64,000 nucleotides of DNA, taken from NCBI RefSeq assembly GCF_907165205.1, contig NC_058193.1, forward strand, positions 34,795,521-34,859,520, given 5' to 3'. The notes beneath the pieces were generated by a model. That model did not search any database and was not told where the DNA came from. It was given only the letters and a program-made list of their open reading frames with translations. Below are positions 11,879 through 24,974 of this stretch, piece after piece. This DNA comes from Coccinella septempunctata (Eukaryota > Arthropoda > Insecta > Coleoptera > Coccinellidae). The translations under genes were made by a program, and so were the position numbers. Position 1 is the stretch's first letter. Every line of letters starts with the position of its first letter.

Positions 11879-12978
11879 CAAAATTTTCGATCTTTCTTCT
11901 GAGAAATGATAGACCTCAATGTTATTCTTCCGAGAAATATTGAATTGGGGGTTGTAAAACTTATCAGGGTGATTAGTCTACAATTCAGGTACCGGTAGGG
12001 TTCTACCATCTCTCATTTAAAATCTATAAAGAGGATTAGGGTCAGTAATTAACAAGTCGTTAACTCTCATTCATAACACAATTCTACCTAGATATTAGGA
12101 TGATGTGATAATAGAAAAGGATTAGAACTGAAAGGTTACAGATAAGTCAGAACCTATATTTTTGGAATCAGATTAGAAAATACTTAGTTTATCTTTGATT
12201 GTAATAGTAGATTTCGAGAAACGCATGAAAACTTCTGATGCTATTCAGGATTTTGGTTGAGCCAAACATTGATGATAATATGAATAATATTCATATAGGT
12301 TCACGGGAGAAGCTTTCTAATTGAAAAGTTTCTGACCGAAATATAGTGCCATTGTAGAATTCGAAGAAACATTCGGTGGGTAATCATTTCTCATTTATTC
12401 TCCGAAATGATAATTTGAAAAAAGAACCATCATATTACTCGTGCTCAAATTAGTGTCATTAAACAAGATGCGAATTCGACAAAATCATTTCACTTCACTT
12501 CAGAACATGAGGCATTGCCTTAACAAAGGAAAAAATTCCCCGGCAAATTCGGGCATATTGTTGTGAGTGTAGAGGGAGCAAAGAAGGGCCAACCAAGTGT
12601 CGAAGAGGTCGAATGACATAAAGCAGAAGCTTTTTTGTGAATTAAATATGACACTTATCCATTTTACCCTGAGTTTGTGATAAACATAAGTGTTATATTA
12701 CGGACCATTCAAGTCGAGTTTTAATGCCATTTACGCATTGAATTGGATGTGTTCCCGGTCTCGAATGAAGCGACATATTTTTTCTGTCAATAAAGCGATG
12801 AATTGTATAGGACGATGATTTCTGCGAAACCGGTTGGTAGGGAATTGAGTCGCTTTGTTGAGGTCCTCGGCAGAAAGTTGTTTAGGTTTTTTTAGAGAGA
12901 AAATAAATTTACTATTAATATATTGAATCTATCTACTCCTCTCGAAAGAATATTTCTTTCAAATTCTCAAAGAACCAG

Positions 12979-13212
12979 GTGCAACCGTTCGGTCTCGACA
13001 AATTTTTTACTGAACCCAGCTTTTTCAGGATTTTTCGAAGGTCAGCTTTCGAGTCGTTTATCTCTCAATGAAAGTAACGGTAGATGAAAATGTGATACAT
13101 ATTCTGAAAGAGCAACTCTTCTAGTAATAAATCTGAGAATTTCATCCATCTCGGCGCAACCGTTCGATCTGGACGAATTTTTTACTGAACCCATTTTTTT
13201 AAGGATTTTTCG
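12979..13212. repeat. Spaced direct repeat
   Basis: A segment with GCAACCGTTCGG then ATTTTTTACTGAACCCA then GGATTTTTCGA occurs at about 12979-13038 and again, slightly diverged, at about 13154-13212 (offset about 174 bases). Origin unknown. Confidence 0.6.
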
Positions 13213-14645
13213 AGTGCTGCTACATGTTAAAAACGATATCAAAAAGTTCACATTCAGCATGTTCGATTGGAAGACCTTTGAGTCAGGTGACTGTTCACGG
13301 TTTCAAATGTGCCATTGCGGGGTACATTGTCCACCAACGTTAAAAAAAATGATATAGTATATTGACCCCTCAACGCCCACGAGCCATTGCCAGAGGGCAG
13401 CAGAGTCAAAAACCCCATAATTTGGTAACATCCGCTAAACAGCGACTATTTAAATGCGCATTAGTTGCATTTCGTCCACACGACCAGGTTTCCGGTGGGG
13501 GCCCTTCTAATTAAGTAGATGATTTTTGTTTGCTTAGATAATCATTTAATAGACCCCTGCTCTCGTATTAGCCTAACATGCCTAGTTGGTCTCCCTCTTA
13601 TCGTCGATAAGATCTCGATGGTATCTGAGGACTAGAACACGCGGCCTTTAAAACCGTTCGACTTACTTTTATGCGATTGGTTTCGAACAGTCAAGTCGAA
13701 GGGTGAGAAGAGCGCTAGATTTGAATTGCGCGCCATTCTTGCTGTCATAATGACATACGACAAATCGATGGGTGACATATGGAGTGTAAGACGATAAAAT
13801 AGCTCATCCTGATTGGATGTTTTCATCAAGACGTCAAATTAGATTGCCACGTACGACTAATTTTCTAACCGAATAGTGTTCTCCTTATTCGACTAGATAA
13901 TATAAAAAATTCCAAAGAACTGTTTGACACTAGCCGGAAGGAATCGTTCAGAACAAAGTGTCAGAGATTCGTATTCTATGATTTCAATTTCCTCCTCGAT
14001 GGTTCCACTAAGTTAACAGGAGAAACTACCAAATTTCAGGTAATGCAACAATGATGAATGATGAAAGTTATAGTGCTATGATGAATCAATTTTATTGCTT
14101 TCTCAAAAGGTTCGACAATTGCACTCCCAGGTATATGAATAGGGTGAAATTAACGACAGTCAAATCGTTTTCTCTAAAGCAGAAGGAATTTCTACAAACA
14201 ACAATTTTTCATTTTTATTCTTTGTGTTTCGGAAGTTGGAAGATAAAACAGGTCATCAATTAGGTTTGACCGTACACATAGTTTATTCTAAGGTTCTGAC
14301 AAAGGTCAACAATAATTCCGAAATGTATAAAATGCAAATTTGTGTTATAAGCAATGTGGAATTAAGTAGAATTCCATGCTTGTTGAACAGTATACCATAT
14401 TATTATCACTAACCATATTTATAATCGAATTTGAAAACATATAGATCAATCCAGTGTCAATTAACATAATAACAAGAAGGGAAATAGGAACTCTGCACTA
14501 TTTTAGCTGTACGTTTTGGAAAAAACGCGATTTTTAAACAATAGACAAGTTCAGGAACGTTTGCCAACCTTGTAAATAATAGAAAAAAATTCTTTCAATG
14601 GAAACGTATTTTTTTTAAATTATATTTATGCCTTTCGATTGCTTT

Positions 14646-15132
14646 CATCATTTTTCAAACCTTGGAAGGTCCCTGGCTCTCAAATCCAAGTGATATAAAA
14701 GAAAATGTATATTGAATTTTCAAGGTGAGTTACATTATTCAGGCGTTTTTTTCGTGCTTCCTACGTTATTATTATTAGACTATGGTTTCATCACAGAACG
14801 CCTCAACAAATAATGTGTTCTGTGATGTTCTGTGAACATCAATAATAATAATAATAAATAAATTATTAGTCTATGGATGAAACCATAAATATAATTTATT
14901 ATTAGACTATGGTTTCATCACAGAACACATTAGTAGTTGAGGCGTTCTGTGATGAAACCATAGTCTAATAATAAATAAATTAGTAGTCTATGGATGAAAC
15001 CATAAATATATTGCAGGAAACACTAAAAAACGCCTGAATAATGTCAAAACTGACCTCGAAAATTCAATATAAATTTTCTTTTTATCAATTGGATTTGAGA
15101 GTCAGGGACATTCCAAGGATTGCAAAATGATG
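14646..15132. repeat. Compound fold-back element
   Basis: Outer arms 14646 to about 14765 and about 15015 to 15132 are reverse complements of each other (shared words TATATTGAATTTTC, ACATTATTCAGGCGTTTTTT and GACTCTCAAATCCAA with small differences). Between them lie several alternating forward and reversed copies of AGACTATGGTTTCATCACAG and AATAAT-rich spacers. The whole 487 bases could fold into a nested cruciform. No coding capacity. It has the architecture of a MITE or fold-back transposon; no target duplication was identified. Confidence 0.8.
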
Positions 15133-16748
15133 CAATATACTTGTGTGCAATAGAGAGATACACCAAAATATCCTATAACCTAAATTATCAGAAAGCCCAG
15201 ACACTGTCAAGAAGCGGAACGAAGATATGATTTAGGGTGAAAACCATTCCGTTAAAGGCCGACCAACCGTTATTAAAAAATATATAAAACAAATACTACC
15301 ACCGAAACCTGCAATTATAGGGATGTTAAGGGCGTTCATAAATTAGAATTTTATCAACGGAGTCTGATTTACATTCGGAAGACAACCTTCTGTAGCCGGA
15401 GCAGCTGATGGAAGTGAAGTTTTAATTAATATTAATGGCGTCATTATATGGTTTCGAAAATTAAAAAGCCCCGTGTATTAAACGTGAAAATTGAGGTGTT
15501 AGTTCACAAATTGTGGCGCATGATAGGCTGGCCCGGACACGCTCTACTTAGATTCGAGGAGCGTCAAATTATGGCCCCAGCTCACGTATAATTCGCTGGA
15601 GATGAGTACCTATTCCAAAACCGCTAAAATCTGTACCAATTCACATTGTCAGACATTTTCCTAAAAGTGGATTCTTCAGTAAAACTTGCACGAACAAACT
15701 GAAAATACTCTTGTGCGCGAAATCTAAAAACTATGCATTTTAGGCTTAAAAGGTTTCCATGGAAATGACGACTAAGCTATTCGAAGAGATGGGCAGTTTT
15801 TGAAGGTCATTTTCGAAAAATTGTAGTGTCTTTCGGACCAGACTGGTAGAGTGATCCGAATCATCAAATAATGAATCCTGAAAAATAAAGTCTGTTGAAA
15901 AAAAATTTTTCTCTGACTTCCCCAATCCATAAAAATATAGGGCTTTTCTCGACTCGACGAATGACATTATTTCTAATCGTTATTTTGACCAACTGGCCAT
16001 CCCTTCGAAAAATAAAAGGACCATTGGCTGGGCCATAACTGTCGTAGTTTAACCGACTCTTGGGTCCGAAGGATTGAATAATAGTTTTGTTTCTTTAATT
16101 AATTACAATAGATAACCCCCATTAACATAGTTAAGGGTTAGTCGTCAACGTAGCTCGGTGTCAACTTAAAATTCCTCACGTTCTTCCTCGCAATTTAACA
16201 CGTTTTTTATTCAAATGCTGCCTAGCTGCCTCCTAAGGGCTTAGGCGATTGCTGTTAGATATGTAGATTTGAGGAATTAATCACTGAGGACTGTTAAAAG
16301 CTGGCCTCTGTCCATCCTTTGGAAAATACGGTATATCTGATCGATTCGCTTGATTTGAAATGGTCTGATGGAAATATGGAAATATGGAAATATTCGGTCT
16401 TAGTTTACAAAGTTGATCTTCAACTTTTAACTACCCTTCAATTAATTATGGTAAGCATTCGGTTTGAAACCGCGTACTTGAAGGAATCGGTCTGTTTTCG
16501 CTCGTTATCCAACGAAACCGAATATCCAATTTCATATATGGATATCGGTTACACTTATAATGGTAGTAATTAAAACTGAACATCGATGGTACATCGGATC
16601 CCATAGAAAGATTGCCTGAAACTGAAAAAGTTAACGCACGAGAAGCAAAAAACCATTCAGATTTAGATATAAGGGAAACATTTGATTTTTCATCTTTTGG
16701 AACGGTCAAAAAATTTCTCAACTTCCCTAACTTTCGTGGACAAGTATA

Positions 16749-17446
16749 CAGGGTGAGTCTTTGACTCGTACAAATATTTTAACAGTAGATTCTTGAGGTC
16801 AAAAGAAACAGTTTTTTCGTTTACCATTTTTTCCGAATCGGCTGGGTTTAAAAGATACAGGCTGTTGAAAAACCATAAAACAATTTTATTTTTGGTCCTA
16901 ACTCACAAACGGTTTTGTCGAATGAAATGAATTTCGGAATATAGTTTCTTACTTATTGGATAAATCTTTTTCGAACACAAGATATCACCCCCGGTTTCCA
17001 GTTTTCCCATTATTACCATTACGTGCCATAAAAATGCCAAAAATTCAAAGAACCCAACTCTTGAAACTAAGTTGGATGATATCTAATGAATCTTTGAACG
17101 TTTTATAAAATGAAAGTATTCTTCATATTTTCCCGTATAATGCGCCGTTTTCGAGTAATTTGATATTCAAAAATTAAAAAGTATCTGTGAAATTTGAAAA
17201 ATTGGGTACTTTGGCTGAATACAACTTTATTTAAAAGATCCACAGATGTGTACTGTCACAGATTTGGCTAGTCATTTTGAAGGTAATTTTGTATTTCCAG
17301 GGGTGACATAGCTCATTATGAAAACTTAAATGGCTATATCTTTTTATCAGGACTGAATCGAAAAAAATTGTAATGAGAAAAAGGGGTTTCTTTCGACCTC
17401 AAGAATATACTGTTGAAATATTTGTACTAGTCAAAGACTCACCCTG
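16749..17446. mobile_element. MITE-like element of the CAGGGTGAGTC family
   Basis: A 698-bp element that begins CAGGGTGAGTCTTTGACT and ends with the reverse complement of nearly the same sequence. The terminal inverted repeats are about 70 bases with scattered mismatches. TATA flanks both sides (16745-16748 and 17447-17450), suggesting a TA or TATA target duplication. No transposase is encoded. Related copies occur at about 19.95, 24.975-26.217 and 28.48-30.13 kb. Confidence 0.8.
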
Positions 17447-18193
17447 TATATAGGTACAGTAAAATGCATATCTTCGGTACCTATTCACTGTTTTGTGAAA
17501 AATGTCAAGAGGTCAATTTTTATTTCAAATTACGCAACTTCTTATCTATTATTGATGCGTTTGTCATGCAGCCTCTACAAGGGGTGGAGGGTAGTTTTGT
17601 TTTTTCATTATTTCCGTTGAAACAGTCACAATGTATTCAAGCCCCTGGCAATTCTACACCAGTTGATAAATCGACAGACCTAAATTGGTCTGGCCCTTTG
17701 TGTGGTCCTAATTCATTCATTTAAATGGATTCGCCATAGATGGTATCGGTTATTTCCGAAATTCTGAGGATCTGCTGATTGATTACTTTTGTTACGCGTG
17801 GCTCGTTTCGTCGAGCTGGAAAAATGAGTACGGCTCTGGTTAATTAGGATTAATTGTTATATTGGTCACTCGTCCCTTTCGATGGTACTAGGTGTAGTCA
17901 GTATTTGAAATTTTATAAAGCTTATTATGTTGTCAGTAGATGTATATAATTTTTTGTGACTATTGGATATCCTATAAATGAATCACACAATCACATTAAA
18001 GAATTTCCTATATAATCAACAAATTTTGTACATGACCTATCCTTCCGCAGGTTAATGCTGTAGAAAAATTCAGGTGTTTTCATATTGGTTTGAACGCATT
18101 TTTGTTTCAAATGTTTGCCAGTGTAAGGGCCAAAATGAATTATGTTACACTGATACCACAAAAGTTTCGAATTTTACGTTACTGTTTACTCTA

Positions 18194-18632
18194 TCCACAT
18201 TCATTTTAGCAGTCGGTTGGCCATGAAATAATTTTCTCAAGTTTTTGTAACTAGAACGGAGTAAGGTTGGCACTCATGAAATATCTTTAATGTTATAACG
18301 CCGTTGCCACAATTAATATCAATTTTTGGCATTACGAATATGCCGAAAGTGATTGAAAATAGGGACGGGGTTTCAGGAAGTGCTATTTAGAATTCAGGTC
18401 CGCTCATTCAAATAGTTATACCCTGATATTCTAAAATCCACAATACGTCAGACGGTAGCGAACATATTCAATGTAAGAGAATTTATGTAATGTTTCATCT
18501 GAATCTAAAAGACTTATATTTCAGCTGAATATTTCCACAATCAGAAAGATTGTGAATGAAAAGGATGACAAAGAATTTCCTTCTATTGGGAGACCCAAAA
18601 AAGTGGTGGCATTTGAGAATTTTATGTTTGAG
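18194..18632 (+). repeat. Transposon fragment, copy A of an inverted duplication
   Basis: About 440 bases present again in reverse orientation at 20941-21380. Near its end (18535-18632) the forward frame reads LNISTIRKIVNE then GRPKKVVAF, which has the look of a transposase N-terminal helix-turn-helix followed by a basic GRP linker. Earlier parts contain stops. It is a decayed transposon piece of uncertain family. Confidence 0.6.
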
Positions 18633-19942
18633 TCTAACTTCATCTAACTAAGAAATGGATTCCTCTTTCCCAACATAACACAGGGTGTATCAGGATTTAT
18701 GAAAATAAATTTGGATATGGTTTGAAAACCTCAAAATAAATTTTTTTTTCCAGCGATAAAGAAATGAAATTTGGGAGAGGTATTTTTCAAATAGAGATTC
18801 ACTCAAAACTCATTTAACGTAGTGTCCAGGATTCCAAATACAACCTTCAATGCATATTTTTAATGATAATATTCAAAGCATGAATGAAGACTTATGGTGG
18901 GATATGAAAATACCTTTACTATAACATCCCTATGTAGCTATGGAGGATGATTAAAAAATTGAATTCTAGATACATCTATATTCGGAAAATCTCACAGCAA
19001 AATTTCATTTATTTATCTCTGTCCCACATTGAAAAAGTTGAATGAATCCATAATCAACTCTACGACGAATTTTCGTCTTATTTTGAGGTTTTCAACCTAT
19101 ATGCAAATGTATTCCCTATGTGACCTATCGATGATGTACTCCAAAAAGCTTGGAAACACGATTTGAAAAAAGTGCTGTAGTTTCTGCGAAAGCCGGTCAT
19201 TTTTCACCTATTGCATTGAGCTTTATTTATCTCTGTCTTCAGAGATAAATTTTTTTGTAGAAAAGAGTTGCATTGAAGAAAGTCTGCAACCTAAAAAGAT
19301 CCTTTAAAAATCTGTCTAGCCTTGTAGCAAGCTTCAATAAAAAAGTGTTCTTATTGTTCCAAACCTTCAGTTTCCAGGCCAAGTTTGGGTGCAAGGGTAG
19401 ATTCAAGACCAGAAACTTTATCGTCGTCGGCATCTCACCGGTCAAAGACCTCACACCTGAAATGCAAATACTTAAACAAATTGTTGAAACACCACCGTTC
19501 CCGAAAATTCACATCCTTGCACATCCTTCGCCAGCCCTTCCCCATGGGGCAGGTGATGGCACACCAAGAAAGTCAAATAAAGACCTCTAATCTCGCGAAC
19601 AATCAAATTATGAGGTCCGATTCTATAATTGGTTATATTTCGTAAAGTGCAAATAGATAGAATTATCGGATAGGGCGATTTTAATTAATGTCAAGTCGGG
19701 GGTAGGTCCTAATTACCTGTATCTGATATCGCCAAATGTTGCACGGGGCATAATCTATGACCCCGCCATATGCCGATGGGTGTTTTCGACGATGATCATT
19801 TTTTTTTTAATTTCGGTAGCGGAAAGGGCAGTTCTGACGTGAGCGAGCTGATCGGAATTGAATATACATGAATCTTATCTCGGCGAATAACGGGAACAAT
19901 TTTGTAATTGATGTTTCAAACTTGGCATACTTTTACCCGTGT

Positions 19943-20135
19943 ACAGGGTGTCCCGGTACTACGTGACTCATTCTCAGGTGTGAATCTTTGACTAGTACAA
20001 TTAATTCAACAGTAGATTGTTGAGGTCAAAAGAAACACTTTTTTCCTATACTATTCTTTCCGATTCGGCCCTGATAAACAGATATAGCCATTTTAAGTTT
20101 TATTATGAGCTGGGCAAACATAGAAAATAATTTTT
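19943..20135. repeat. Partial copy of the CAGGGTGAGTC repeat family
   Basis: Begins near GTACAGGGTGTCCC and continues with GACTAGTACAA, AGATTGTTGAGGTCAAAAGA and CGATTCGGCCCTGATAAA, all shared with the ends of the element at 16749. Only one end was found, so it is truncated or rearranged. Confidence 0.6.
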
Positions 20136-20940
20136 ACCTTTATAAAAGTATCCTGCCCTACCGACCTATACTCCAATCACTTTTATTTTAGCTCTCGGTT
20201 GGCCATGGAAATTTGACACATTTCACTCTGTATAGTACGAAAATGTGGTGTTATGAAGCTTGTCAAAACATTTTTGGGTTTTAAATCAACGCTATGTTGC
20301 CCGTTCTACGTAAAAGTTTCTGTTATTACGTATTTTATCACAATGTCGAATCTCTTCGGAAAATATGTGACGAACGTAATTGAAGTTTATATAAACTGAT
20401 TGAAGGCATACCAAATCCAGTTATTTGCATGGAAAATACAAGAGATCGGTATAATATCATAATTTGCACTAGCTTGAGGAGAGTTAATGTTCGTTATCTT
20501 CTTTGGCTAAAGTTTGAATACGTTACATCAGTTGTAGATTTCAAAAATATTAACCCGAAGATGAAATGCATATGAATGGTTTGGAATGGGTATCTCCCGA
20601 AGGAATTAACAAATAATTACAAGAATGTTAAATTCTTCAACAAAAATCATCTTGCATCAATATAGGTAAATGGAATTAAAGGAAGTTTCAATCAAGATGA
20701 ACTTCACCTTTGAACAAAAATTTCACATGAATAAATATTTAGCAAGACAACTGGCGCGTATTTGTGGCTGTTCATCTTAATACATTGATATAATAATAAT
20801 AATTAGGTATTTATTGGTACCTTAAGACATTTACAATGTATAGGACAAGTCAAATGAAAAATAGAAAAATCAATTTTCGGGAACTTATTCTACGATGACA
20901 TTCATCGAAAATCCTGTAGTTAACTTTTGGCATTAATTCA

Positions 20941-21520
20941 CTCAAACATAAAATTCACAAATGCCACCACTTTTTTGGGTCTCGCAATAGAAGGAAATTC
21001 TTTGTCATCCTCTTCATTCACAATCTTTCTGATTGTGGAAATATTCAGCTGAAATATAAGTCGTTTAGATTCAGATGAAACATTATATGAATTCTCTTAC
21101 ATTGAATATTTTCGCTACCATCTGACGTATTGTGGATTTTAGAATATCAGGGTATAACTATTTGAATGAGCGGACCTGAATTCTAAATAGCACATCCTGA
21201 AACCCTGTCTCTTTTTTCAATCACTTTCGGCATTTTCGTAATAAAAATTGATATTAGTTGTGGCAACGGCGATATGACATAAATGGCATTTCATGAGTGC
21301 CAACCTTACTCCGTTCTAGTTACAAAAACTTGAGAAAATTATTTCATGGCCAACCGACTGCTAAAATAAATGTGAATGCAGTATAGACATCTTAGTTGTG
21401 GCAACGGCGTTATGACATTAAAGACATTTCATGAGTGCCAACCTTACTCCGTTCTAGTTACAAAAATTTGAGAAAATTATTTCATGGCCAACCGACTGCT
21501 AACATAAATGTGAATGGAGT
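20941..21520 (-). repeat. Transposon fragment, copy B, with a local tandem duplication
   Basis: 20941-21380 is the reverse complement of 18194-18632 with modest divergence. Its last part (about 21254-21380) is repeated in tandem at about 21393-21520 (shared words TAGTTGTGGCAACGGCG and GTGCCAACCTTACTCCGTTC). On the minus strand the same HTH-like peptide as in copy A can be read. No intact gene. Confidence 0.65.
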
Positions 21521-22202
21521 ATACTTATTTCCTACTGATTCGACTGAGTGAGACTGTTTTTTTTTTTAAATTTCACTAGGTGATTCGTTTCCTCCGTGCC
21601 ATCCCTGAAATGCATTCGTGGCTCCCTCCCCTTATAAATACCAGACATCAGACTAAATTAAAATGGAACGAAAAACCACTTCGGCCGTGTATTTTTTCCT
21701 CGTTCATCAATTTGCGTCCCGCCACATGGGCCCTCGTACACAACTCCTCTAAACCTTTCGATTGAAGCAAATGTTCGATACATCAATATTTATGGGAAGT
21801 AACACTCAGAAAGGCTTTCCCGGCCGATTTATGTTGAAAGTATTCGCTTCGCGGAAGCGGAGGCGATTCAATGCCGGTATCTGGCACTGCTGATTAATTT
21901 ATTAGTCGCCTGGGACGTTTTGCGGCCGTAGAGTCACCGCCAGAGCCCGCAGTTGTCGGTAATGGCCGTTGGCTTGCGGTCTCGGGATCGCATCTTGCTG
22001 CGCCAACTTTCGTTTTAATTATCGGTTAAAGATTGTCCGGGGATTACAGCGTGGCAACCTGCCCCAGCATCCCGGCTCTCGGATGGCCAATACTGTCGGC
22101 TGTACCGTTTTCGTATCGGATCTGAGGAGGTTAGCGTTGATGGCTTTGTGACTTGGTCGGTTCAGTGCTGAAAACGTTGGAGATTGTGGATTTTGAGGAG
22201 GG

Positions 22203-22318
22203 TTTCGTTGCATTGCCACTTTTAGACTTATTGTGCCTCCCATCAAAGCTGTGATGCTTACAGCTCGCTATCCAGTTCTAGAGTCCTAATCCAGTTTCTT
22301 GCATGGCTTCCTCACACC
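22203..22318. repeat. Dispersed repeat, copy 1
   Basis: A segment including TTTCGTTGCATTGCCACTTT and AGAGTCCTAATCCAGT returns in the same orientation at about 23363-23474, next to the CCTAA arrays. The two copies bracket about 1 kb. Function unknown. Confidence 0.6.
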
Positions 22319-23055
22319 TCTGCCCTGTGGCAGAATCATTCTTCATTCAGTTTTTTCCTTCTTGTAACTCTTTCTTGTTGGTACATTTTCCTATACCAGT
22401 TCTGGGCCAGAAAGTGGTATTTGTCCTCCTTTCTTGGTAAGTGTATTGGGCTCTTCATTGCCTTTGATACCTAGGCTAAACAGATCTGGTTACTCTTGCC
22501 TAATTCATTGAGGTTCCTTTGGCAATCCCATATCTTCTTAGAATCGACAATATGGGAGCTTATTGCTTTTATCTCAGCCTGACTCTCAAAAATTATCGCT
22601 ATGTCGCATTTCTGAAACTCTCAAGAATCATTTCTACATATATCATTCGATTGCAAACTACTGTTGAGACTTATCTACAAGGTGTCACTGAAATTTCGTA
22701 TGTTACATCGAAAAACGATAAGACTTCTTTCAAGATAAACCCTTTCCTGGGTATGCTGTCCTCAAAATACTATTCTCCAAGATGTTTTTTCTATTTTCAA
22801 AAGAGGCTCAGAGAAATTTGACAAAAAGGCATAGTTGTTCATGGGAAATACTCTAATACAACTATATTGTATGTATATTTTACAGCAGGCTGTTTCCAAT
22901 TTCCTAAAAAGTTCGAAGAATCATCACCTTCTTAGAAAATTTTAACCCAACAAAGTATTTACTCCAGTGAGTTGTGGACGCTATTCCACGTTGAGAGATA
23001 TGATTGATGTTGACTGTACGGTCTCAACCAATACTAAACCTAATATTACTCTATT

Positions 23056-23602
23056 CAACCTATCACAAACTAGCCTTACCTTACCTAACCTAACACAAAC
23101 CAGCCTTACCTTACCAAACCTTACCTAACCTAACCTAATCTAACCTAACTTGACCTATCCTTACCTAACCTAACTAACCTCCTACCTACTAACAGTAACA
23201 ACTAAGCATTGATGCTGAAGATCACAGCTCAGGTTGAATAGAAAGCACTACATTGTAAACTGATCACAACATTGTCTTTCTTAATGATTTTAAAGTTGGA
23301 GAATTTGTGTATGCTATTCAAAGTGTTGAGTAATATAATTGATGTTATCTGTACATCCCCAACTTTCGTTGCATTGCCACTTTTCGACTCCCATCAGAGC
23401 TTTGAGGCCTACAACTCGCCATCCAGTTCCAGAGTCCTAATCCAGTATCAACCTAGGATGGCTTCCTCACACCATTGGCGCACCCAGGGGGAGCACGGGG
23501 CACCTTATCTAACCTAACACAAACTAGCCTCACCTAACCTAACCTAAAAACATAATCTAACCTAACCTGACCTATCCTTACAAAACCTAACCTAAACTAA
23601 CC
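23056..23602. repeat. Degenerate CCTAA (TTAGG) arrays in duplicated segments
   Basis: Two stretches (about 23056-23190 and 23511-23602) are built of CCTAA, CCTTA and CTAAC words, the complement of the insect telomere unit TTAGG. Each is followed by the same flank (CATTGATGCTGA, CACAGCTCAGGTTGAATA, TGTAAACTGATCAC), at about 23210-23290 and 23602-23690, so the array-plus-flank unit was duplicated with an offset of roughly 395 bases. The intervening part contains copy 2 of the 22203 repeat. Too degenerate to be a functional telomere. Confidence 0.7.
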
Positions 23603-24974
23603 ATTGATGCTGATGAACACAGCTCAGGTTGAATAAAAAGCTTTCCATTGTAAACTGATCACTACATTGTCTTCCTTAATGATTTTTAAAAAAGAAGTTG
23701 ATAGTATACTGCTCATAACTGAATATCGTAGAGTTTATCATTTATAAAGAACCTATGTAATCTAAAAGCATCCATAAACTCAGCTCAAAGATTGAACCCT
23801 TCACATTTAAATAGGGAGCAAGGAATTTCTTCTTATAACATCTTTCAAACTACTTTTAGAGACCAAGAGAGATTGCATGGCAATCTAGCGAGCTACAAAA
23901 AAAAGTTTCTGCTAGTGCAGGGAGGTGAAATTCGGGTCGAGAGACATATAAACATATCAATGTCTTCGGGATTCTTTTGATTCTCAAAAGAGGAAACTTA
24001 TTCCACAATGATATATTACTTTTAAGAACCAGATTGAAATCAATTATTGTTTCAATGATTCTTGGTTAGCTTTCTTCGGGAGATCACCACAATGGCAACT
24101 GAAAAACCCACCCAATGTAGAACTGAACTTTTCTTCGAAAAACCGCCGAAACGACTGCTACACAAAAATTCGTGGAATCTGAGATATCAGCCAGCGTTCA
24201 GATGAAGGGTGATGCTTCATCATTTCCCTATCCTATCCTAATTCCGCAGCACTATGTCCGTGTATCTTCTTTTTTTCCAGAGGAGACTCGCAGGTAATCC
24301 ATCGTCGGCCTGACTGTGTTTTACACCGGCTAGATGTAGTTGCAGAAATATCAGCAGGATTTAGAGATAGGGCGGCAACGTCAATGTTTTAGGGCCTGTA
24401 CGGCATGTAGCGGCCCCCGCCTGACATCGGGATAATCCATCACGATTTACGGCGCATCGAGGACGATTTACAGCATCCATAGACATCTGGACCATCGCGT
24501 TTCAAATCATAAACCACGTTTTACTAGCTGACACAACTCTATTCCTAGTAAGCGCCCTGCTTCCAGGCGGATATTCGATACCTACATTGATATATTTACG
24601 GTTTTTCATAACAATATTACACGGTCTCGCTATTATTTTCGCCGATACGTTTTTTTACCGATAGAGGGACGTCGCCGCGCCTTTTTTGGCATCATGATCA
24701 ATTAGGCCTTGGGAATGCAAATTGTGATTGGTTACTAGAAAAAATGGAATCGCTGTTATTTCCGATATGGAGATCTACGACCCTTCTCTCAAACTGAAAT
24801 ATACTGCGCTTTTTGATTCGTATGCCATAAAAATGGTGGTGTGGTTCTATGAAAAGCGCAAATGAAGGGTAGGTAGACAGAATAGTGAACGAATATTTCT
24901 TGATAAACTCTATTATTCCCGATGAAATGGAATAATTCTTGCGTACCATCAGTTGGCTTAACAGCTTAATTATA

